DNA from: CAYFXE01 sp964347035
Lineage (GTDB): Bacteria > Acidobacteriota > Aminicenantia > Aminicenantales > Aminicenantaceae
Reading direction: 5' to 3'
Assembly (NCBI GenBank): GCA_964347035.1
Contig: CAYFXE010000012.1
Span: 6,134 to 70,133 of the forward strand
DNA length: 64,000 nucleotides
Below are positions 59,215-64,000 of this stretch, piece after piece. How positions within the stretch are numbered: the first letter of the stretch is position 1; each line of letters opens with the position of its first letter. Under the pieces are notes generated by a model. The model was not told the DNA's origin, made no database searches, and saw only the letters and a list, made by a program, of their open reading frames with translations. A program made the translations under genes and the position numbers.

Positions 59215-60804
59215 CTAATCCCGTAACCCAGCCAGCCTCTTCTTTGCATCCTCGACCTCAGCAATCCCCGGATCAGCATCCTTCCAGAGGTCGAGGAATT
59301 TCTCGTAATGATCTATGGCCTTCCCTTCCCAGCCTTTCTGTTCATACAATTTGGCTAACTTGTAATGATACCTGGGGTGGATGAGTTGTCTGCTTCTAAT
59401 CTCAGGATCAAAAGTAATGAGCTTTTCATATTCAGCAATGGCTCCGTCTATATCACCCATCTGCTCATTAGCCCGGGGTAAAACGTCCTTCATTATGGGG
59501 AGATTATACAAAATCATTGAAGACATATAGCTAAAATCTTCTGGGCGAAAGAGTGTTTGTTCCTCGAAAACAGCAATAGCTTCTTCGGGGAATCCAGCTT
59601 TGAGTGCCAACTCGCCATTTAAGACTTTAATATAAAATGCCACCCATTCTTTCCGGTATGGCGGCATCATCTTATAGAGTGATTTCATCTCTGCTAATAT
59701 ATTCTTGGCTGAATCAAAATGCCCGGCCTTTATTTCCAATAGCCCCGACAGTAAGTGATAGGCTCCTTGATAGTAAAATTTGTTAGAGGGAGAGTTTTGT
59801 ACAAAGTCGTCTAGCCAGGCTTCATTATACCTACGGCTTTGATCAAGCTCTCCCTGGTCATAATAAATGAATGCCTTCAGCCAATTAATAAATGGCAACC
59901 CCCAAGCATACTCTGGTTCTGATAATTTTTCAGCTTCATGAAAGTAAAAATTGCAGTCGTCCAGACTCCCCAACAAGTATCGGCAAAATCCTTTCCAAAG
60001 ATACACCTCCTTTTGGTTCCCTGGAGAAGCCACTGCAATGAACTTATCAAACCACCTCATAGCCTCTTCATAATCTCCCTTCAACGCAGAGATATATGCA
60101 ATACAAAAAATTGACGAGTGAAAATCCGGTTTAATCTCTAATGCGTCTTTGTACGTCGCGATGGCCTCATCCAGCTTGCCCATCCAAAAATATGAAGCAG
60201 CCAGAGAATCGATCGGATTGGCCTCGCCCGGATTCAATTCCACATATTTTTCTCTATGCTCAATTGCCTTTGAAAAATCCCCCATACGCTCATATATGCT
60301 ACCTAGAATATTGTGAACTTCCCCATAGCTGGGATCCAGCTCCAGGGCTTTATCAAACTCCTTTATTGCGTTGTCAAAATCTCCTCTATCCGAGTAATAC
60401 AAACCCAGATTATAAAAATTTTCTTTTTCCTTAGGAAATTTTTCGGCTCTCTTTCTAAAGATATCGAGATATTTTTCTGAATCCTTCTCTATATAATATG
60501 CATAGACCAAATCGATAGAAATCCTCTCCTTTTCAGTCGCTTCGTGCGACAACGTTTTAGCCCTTTTAATGGCAGTGTCTCTCGCCTCAAAATTCTGTAG
60601 GTCTCTATATACCAGAGCGAGGTAGTAATATGCAATGGCAAAATCAGGGTCAAGCTCCACGGCTTTTTCGAAAGCGATCCGTGCCTCATCGTTATAGTAC
60701 TTTCTCCAATTCTCCCTCCCTTCCATGTAGTATTTGTAAGCTTCCATCGAACTGGTCGTGACATCAGCTATAGACATGTCTTCAGATTCAACGCCTTTTC
60801 CCAC
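59215..60804 (-). CDS. TPR half of a split kinase-TPR receptor
   Basis: 529 residues of tetratricopeptide repeats from about residue 20 (AYKYYMEGRENWRKYYNDEA), through AIKEFDKALELDPSYGEVHN and AIATYKDALEIKPDFHSSIF, to a conserved end, AIDHYEKFLDLWKDADPG. The GTG start here is probably false: the same frame runs upstream without change (EGVSSIINKQIDELTKEISE) to a single TGA at 60877-60879 and then into the kinase half. In related receptors the two parts are one protein. A mutation, sequencing error or genuine split could explain it. Confidence 0.85.
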   Translation of the reverse strand: MGKGVESEDMSIADVTTSSMEAYKYYMEGRENWRKYYNDEARIAFEKAVELDPDFAIAYYYLALVYRDLQNFEARDTAIKRAKTLSHEATEKERISIDLVYAYYIEKDSEKYLDIFRKRAEKFPKEKENFYNLGLYYSDRGDFDNAIKEFDKALELDPSYGEVHNILGSIYERMGDFSKAIEHREKYVELNPGEANPIDSLAASYFWMGKLDEAIATYKDALEIKPDFHSSIFCIAYISALKGDYEEAMRWFDKFIAVASPGNQKEVYLWKGFCRYLLGSLDDCNFYFHEAEKLSEPEYAWGLPFINWLKAFIYYDQGELDQSRRYNEAWLDDFVQNSPSNKFYYQGAYHLLSGLLEIKAGHFDSAKNILAEMKSLYKMMPPYRKEWVAFYIKVLNGELALKAGFPEEAIAVFEEQTLFRPEDFSYMSSMILYNLPIMKDVLPRANEQMGDIDGAIAEYEKLITFDPEIRSRQLIHPRYHYKLAKLYEQKGWEGKAIDHYEKFLDLWKDADPGIAEVEDAKKRLAGLRD

Positions 60805-60876
60805 AAGGCCTAGACCCTCAGAGATTTCCTTGGTTAGCTCATCAATCTGTTTATTTATAATGCTTGAAACTCCCTC

Positions 60877-62306
60877 TCACTTTGAACTGAAGCGTTTGAG
60901 GGCCTTTTTAGTATCCACATCCAACACGTTCACATTCGTGGCGAATGTGTCACCCGCTTTGATATAGCTTCCCGTAACGATGCTTTGGATGCCTTCAAGT
61001 TGGCACAATTCGAATCCGAGCTGCTTGTCGATGATATTGACATCCTTTTTTCCCAATTGCTCGACGAGGTCTAACATCCGCTCCCATGTGGCCACATAGA
61101 GTTCGCTATTCCGCTCAAGGCTCGTGATGAGAAGGTCAGGAATTGCCTTCTGTAAATAGTCAAAGGCTTCATCCCCAGTCTGATTCTCAAAACTTATGAC
61201 AGCTATGGAGTTCTCGATCTTGGGGGCAACCACAAATGTCTTTTGCAACCAGGGCTGCCAGATCACCATCACAACTACTATAACAAGAGCCATGAAAACT
61301 AATGCTGGGATGAGAAGCTTTTTTAGGCTGAACTGTAATGTTATCTCCCTCGATGTAGGAGGCTTTCTTTCAGGAGCAATTCTCTCTGTGGTCGGGATGC
61401 CTTTCTCAATATTCGTTAGCTTAGATCTCACTTCATCCGCACGCTGATACCTTTTTTCCTTGTCCTTTTCCAAGCAATTCAGGATTAGGGCATTAAAATC
61501 CGCTTGAACCTGAGGATTCAACGCTTTGGGATCTTTTGGTTTCTCCCCTTTATGCTTCATGGCTATGCTTAAAGGAGTATCTCCTTCAAACGGCAGCTGC
61601 CCTGTCACCATCTCATACAGAATCACACCAAGGGAATAGATATCTGAGCGATGGTCCACTTCCTTCGCCTCAGCTTGTTCTGGGGACATATACTCAGGGG
61701 TTCCAATAATTATGCCTGCACCTGTTATACCTTTTGTTTCTAAAGATCGGGCTATCCCAAAATCCATGATCCGGGCATTCNNNNNNNNNNCAACCTATGG
61801 GCTTCTGACAATCCTTCACATATCTCCTTCGCGATGGAAATAGCCTTGGGTATATCCAGTTTGCCAGATCTCCGAATAAAGCTCTTCAAGTCCTCACCAG
61901 AGACATACTCCATGGTGATGTAATAAGTGCCTTCTGTTTCTGCGAGGTCGAACATCCGGCACACATTCCTGTGCGATATCATCCGTGTGGTCTTTAATTC
62001 GTTACGGAACCTCTCGATGGTCTTCTTATCTGAGGCAATATCAGACTTAATGAGTTTTAGAGCGATATCTTGTTTAATATTTGTATCTTCTACTCTGTAG
62101 ACAGCCCCCATTCCTCCTGTACCGAGTTTCTCGATGATCTTATACCTATCCGCGAATGTACTTCCTCTTGGATATTTCTCAGTAGGTGTTTCTAGGGTTT
62201 TTGTGACAGAAACTTCCTCGCCGGAAATGAGCTTTGTCCCGCACTCACCACAGAACTTGAGAGTATCAGGATTGTCAGTCTGACACTTTGGGCATTTAAC
62301 TGCCAT
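60877..62306 (-). CDS. Ser/Thr protein kinase half of a split kinase-TPR receptor
   Basis: Starts with a zinc ribbon (CPKCQTDNPDTLKFCGECG), then the kinase: glycine loop YKIIEKLGTGGMGAVYRVED, Lys in DIALKLIK, and after an assembly gap IMDFGIARS (DFG), GTPEYMSPEQAEAKEVDHRS (APE) and SDIYSLGVILYEMVTGQLPF. The catalytic-loop HRDLKPxN is hidden by the gap at 61781-61790, which probably lacks about 50 bases. One membrane helix (LLIPALVFMALVIVVVMVIW) is followed by a FlgO-like region (AVISFENQTGDEAFDYLQKA). It ends at an in-frame TGA before the TPR half. N-terminal start has good family match. Confidence 0.88.
61781..61790. other. Assembly gap (10 N) inside the kinase domain
   Basis: Ten Ns replace the catalytic loop. 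Family comparison (HRL before, NARIMDFG after) implies roughly 16-17 missing residues, so the true gap is longer than 10 bases. Confidence 0.98.
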
Positions 62307-62324
62307 TGCTAACCCATTTCCCTT

Positions 62325-62389
62325 GCGGGCAAAAGAATATCAAATTCGGGGGAATAGAGTCAAATCGTATATGCCCGAAATTTATTGTT
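62325..62389. repeat. 65-bp direct repeat, copy 1
   Basis: Identical over 65 bases to 63277-63341, begins GCGGGCAAAAGAATATC, and is followed by a further ~110 bp of weaker similarity that ends in a TPR tail in both copies. This copy lies 19 bp upstream of the kinase start and may hold its promoter. Confidence 0.92.
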
Positions 62390-62444
62390 CATATTGGAGC
62401 GGGGATTATGTAATGTTGATGGGTCAATTGGGGAGAACGGGTTG

Positions 62445-62521
62445 TCAGGAGCCCTTCAATCCATCCAGCCTCTTGTTGGCATACTCAACCTCGGGGAGGT
62501 CAGGATCAGCGTTTTTCCAGA
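62445..62521 (-). pseudogene. Orphan TPR-receptor tail D
   Basis: Minus-strand frame SLWKNADPDLPEVEYANK, then RLDGLKGS and stop, matching the receptor C terminus. No upstream coding sequence remains. It lies upstream of the kinase gene, as if the end of a former tandem copy. Confidence 0.72.
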
Positions 62522-62656
62522 GGGAAGTCTTAATTTTTTGAACCTTCTGAAAAACCAGGCATGATTTTTTATTATGGCAAACCTTATGAAACGGTCAAAA
62601 AATTAACGAAAAAAATTAAAAAATATCTATAATATTTATAATTCCTATAAAAATAG

Positions 62657-62685
62657 TTGACATCATTATGTTAATTTGGTATAAG
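62657..62685 (+). promoter_or_regulatory. Sigma-70-type promoter (TTGACA-17-TATAAG)
   Basis: TTGACA at 62657-62662, exactly 17 bases, then TATAAG at 62680-62685. It points towards the gene at 62886, leaving an AT-rich leader of about 195 bases. This is the clearest sigma-70 match in the window. Confidence 0.65.
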
Positions 62686-62885
62686 CTTTCCATTGTAAAA
62701 ATGTTGTTTCATGAAATGTCTTGTCAATAGGAATAAATTTCTACTGAAGTAAAATTATGAGATTTTTCATGATGTTTGTTAACAAGTGAAGAATTGGCTG
62801 AATTCGATAGATCAGAAGCCATGGGTGAATAGTTCAGTTTAAACCTAGCTATTCTCTGATTAATCAAAAAATAAGGAGGTTTCTT

Positions 62886-63197
62886 ATGCTTTTTCATTTA
62901 ACAATGACCCACACCGCTGATGATTGTCCTGGCTACAACCTTGACAAAATGCCTGAGATCATAGCTTCAGCAGATAACATAGAAAAGATTGCTGAGGATT
63001 TAAATGTCAAGGTGCATTTTTATGTAGAAGGAGCCCCGGAACATGTATCCTATGCTTTATTGGAGGCAGAAAGCCTTATTTCTGTTGTTGCTTTTGTTAA
63101 TGAAATTCCATTTAAACAGGATGTTAAATTAACACCGGTCACTCATTTGAAAGATTTGATGGAGTTTGCCAAGAAAATGGGTGATAAGAGAGAGTAA
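62886..63197 (+). CDS. Small uncharacterised protein, possibly ferredoxin-fold barrel
   Basis: 103 residues. It starts MLFHLTMTHTADDCPGYNLD, continues IAEDLNVKVHFYVEGAPEHV and SYALLEAESLISVVAFVNEI, and closes DVKLTPVTHLKDLMEF. The strand order and the closing KLTPV segment resemble dimeric alpha-beta barrel proteins (DUF3303/ABM-like), but I do not recognise a named family. AAGGAGG lies 7 bases before the ATG. It is driven by the strong promoter at 62657 and sits inside the interval between the two direct repeats, as if inserted there. Confidence 0.72.
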   Translation: MLFHLTMTHTADDCPGYNLDKMPEIIASADNIEKIAEDLNVKVHFYVEGAPEHVSYALLEAESLISVVAFVNEIPFKQDVKLTPVTHLKDLMEFAKKMGDKRE

Positions 63198-63276
63198 TCC
63201 AACGGCTTTTCGCCCATATTACTCGTATAGGAAAAATTGTTTTTTTTTGCTGCTCGCATAATAGACCATTGAACTA

Positions 63277-63341
63277 GCGGGCAAAAGAATATCAAATTCG
63301 GGGGAATAGAGTCAAATCGTATATGCCCGAAATTTATTGTT
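63277..63341. repeat. 65-bp direct repeat, copy 2
   Basis: Exact match to 62325-62389. On the minus strand it lies just downstream of tail E, as copy 1 lies after tail D, but here no kinase gene follows. Confidence 0.92.
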
Positions 63342-63396
63342 GATATCAGAGCGGGGATAATATTGTGATGAGAGGTCATTCGGGGAGAATAGGTAG

Positions 63397-63505
63397 TCAG
63401 GAGCTCTTCAATCCATACAGCCTCTTCCTTGCATCCTCCACCTCAGCTATTCCCGGGTCAGGGTCCTTCCAGAGGGTGAGGAATCTCTCCTTGTGCTTCG
63501 TGGCC
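63397..63505 (-). pseudogene. Orphan TPR-receptor tail E
   Basis: Minus-strand frame KHKERFLTLWKDPDPGIAEV, then EDARKRLYGLKSS and stop. This is the receptor tail again, without its upstream gene. It abuts the beta-domain fragment. Confidence 0.75.
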
Positions 63506-63539
63506 GTAGTTTTTTATGCTTTTCTGACTAGTTTTTTTA

Positions 63540-63938
63540 TCACTCTTGAACAATCCTGACCGTATCTACTCCTCTTATTCTAACCCCATCAAAGGTCTCA
63601 CCCTCTAATGTGGCCTCAGCGTCTCCTGAGGATAACTCAAGAGCGGCAGTATCAACATGTACTATTATATCTGTAAGTCCATCTCCATTGACATCATCGA
63701 AAAACGCCATTGGAGTACCTTTTCCTTTAAGCTTCACTCCTGCTCCCGCTAATGTAACAGTTGTTGGGTCAACAGTGGTTGCATCGAAATCTTCTGTGCT
63801 TAAGATGGCCACAGGGACATTTCCTTTAGAACCTAGGTTTATTGAGTTTGGGTCACTGCCAGGCTTTATGTCGATAGTGACAGAAATATAACATGGAGCA
63901 AATTTTTGTATACGGTAATTACTAGTGTCAACCGCATA
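63540..63938 (-). pseudogene. Secreted-protein beta domain (VTIDIKPGSDPN type), fragment
   Basis: Minus-strand frame between stops, about 132 codons: VTIDIKPGSDPNSINLGSKG, VPVAILSTEDFDATTVDPTT, FFDDVNGDGLTDIIVHV and VRIRGVDTVRIVQE. This module is common at the ends of secreted proteins in Aminicenantes and related bacteria, and DVNGDGLTD resembles a Ca2+-binding loop. The frame begins after a TAA with no clear start, so the rest of the protein is lost or frameshifted. ATG 63812 starts inside the domain. Confidence 0.65.
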
Positions 63939-64000
63939 TTATTTGACGTCAGCAAGATTCGGACAGATGAATGCATTTCTTAAGCTACAGATTATTTGTA

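Noticed and set aside
60877..60879. Recoded UGA (selenocysteine or tryptophan) in the kinase-TPR gene
   Set aside because: Homologues have no Cys or redox residue here, other genes in the window end with TGA, and no SECIS-like hairpin was apparent; mutation or error is simpler.
1..64000. tRNA, rRNA, CRISPR, integrase, prophage or replication-origin features
   Set aside because: I looked for cloverleaf ends, repeated spacers, tyrosine recombinase motifs and DnaA-box clusters while reading and found none that hold up; a covariance-model scan would be more sensitive.

Overview
The window reads as about 64 kb of chromosome from an uncultivated anaerobic or microaerophilic bacterium. The best fit is Candidatus Aminicenantes (OP8) or a close Acidobacteriota-like lineage. 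This rests on gene content and protein style (Ser/Thr kinase-TPR receptors, secreted domains with a VTIDIKPGSDPN-type module, class II ribonucleotide reductase, 2-oxoacid:ferredoxin oxidoreductase, rubrerythrin/rubredoxin/desulforedoxin defences, RtcB/archease), not on a marker-gene phylogeny. Three runs of exactly 10 N (18169-18178, 23383-23392, 61781-61790) show that it is a scaffolded assembly, probably metagenomic or single-cell. No rRNA, tRNA or CRISPR array was seen.

Region 1 (1-16.6 kb) is housekeeping: an outer-membrane barrel fragment, purN, tyrS, an amino-acid oxidation pair (ornithine cyclodeaminase family plus FAD oxidoreductase), a duplicated-domain ThyX, PolX, RtcB with archease and a nicotinate phosphoribosyltransferase, a stand-alone AmmeMemoRadiSam radical SAM enzyme, endonuclease III, class II RNR and a site-2 protease with CBS domains.

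Region 2 (16.8-26.3 kb) is the most coherent block. A fused gamma-alpha and a beta subunit of a 2-oxoacid:ferredoxin oxidoreductase are followed on the same strand by Nfu, IscS, IscU with extra zinc ribbons, TusA, a STAS-like protein, NadA, rubrerythrin and a ferritin-like protein. Spacing is tight and several genes overlap by 4 bp. Upstream lies a sigma-54-type promoter (TGGCATAAATATTGCT, minus strand), then a 16-bp palindrome, then a GAF-PAS-AAA+ sigma-54 activator gene. This looks like one sigma-54-controlled operon joining low-potential electron chemistry, Fe-S assembly, NAD synthesis and oxidative-stress defence.

Region 3 (26.4-49.4 kb) holds a lysine-rich protein with a desulforedoxin-like core, alr, purA, an operon of desulforedoxin, rubrerythrin-like protein, rubredoxin, rubredoxin-reductase-like flavoprotein and porin, gdhA, mutM, ftsEX (preceded by what looks like the first codons of gatB), endonuclease V, rodZ, an NtrY/NtrX-like two-component pair, an AGCS symporter, mgtE, recO, a stand-alone CHC2 zinc-finger protein and a secreted six-hairpin glycosidase-like protein.

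Region 4 (49.4-64 kb) is accessory and visibly rearranged. It has small ABM/GYD-type proteins, a pseudopilin, a hydrolase, an exported amidohydrolase, a MacA/MacB-like pair without its ATPase, three NTF2-fold lipoproteins, and a kinase-TPR receptor gene split by one in-frame TGA. Scattered among them are decayed pieces: four orphan copies of the receptor's C-terminal tail, a 65-bp exact direct repeat that also forms the receptor's 5' region, an inverted 94-bp piece of the amidohydrolase, a metallopeptidase remnant and a truncated lipoprotein fused out of frame to another protein's end.

Three palindromic REP/MITE-like elements built around GGGGTCAG(A/G)C lie between genes at 11.3, 26.8 and 44.0 kb.
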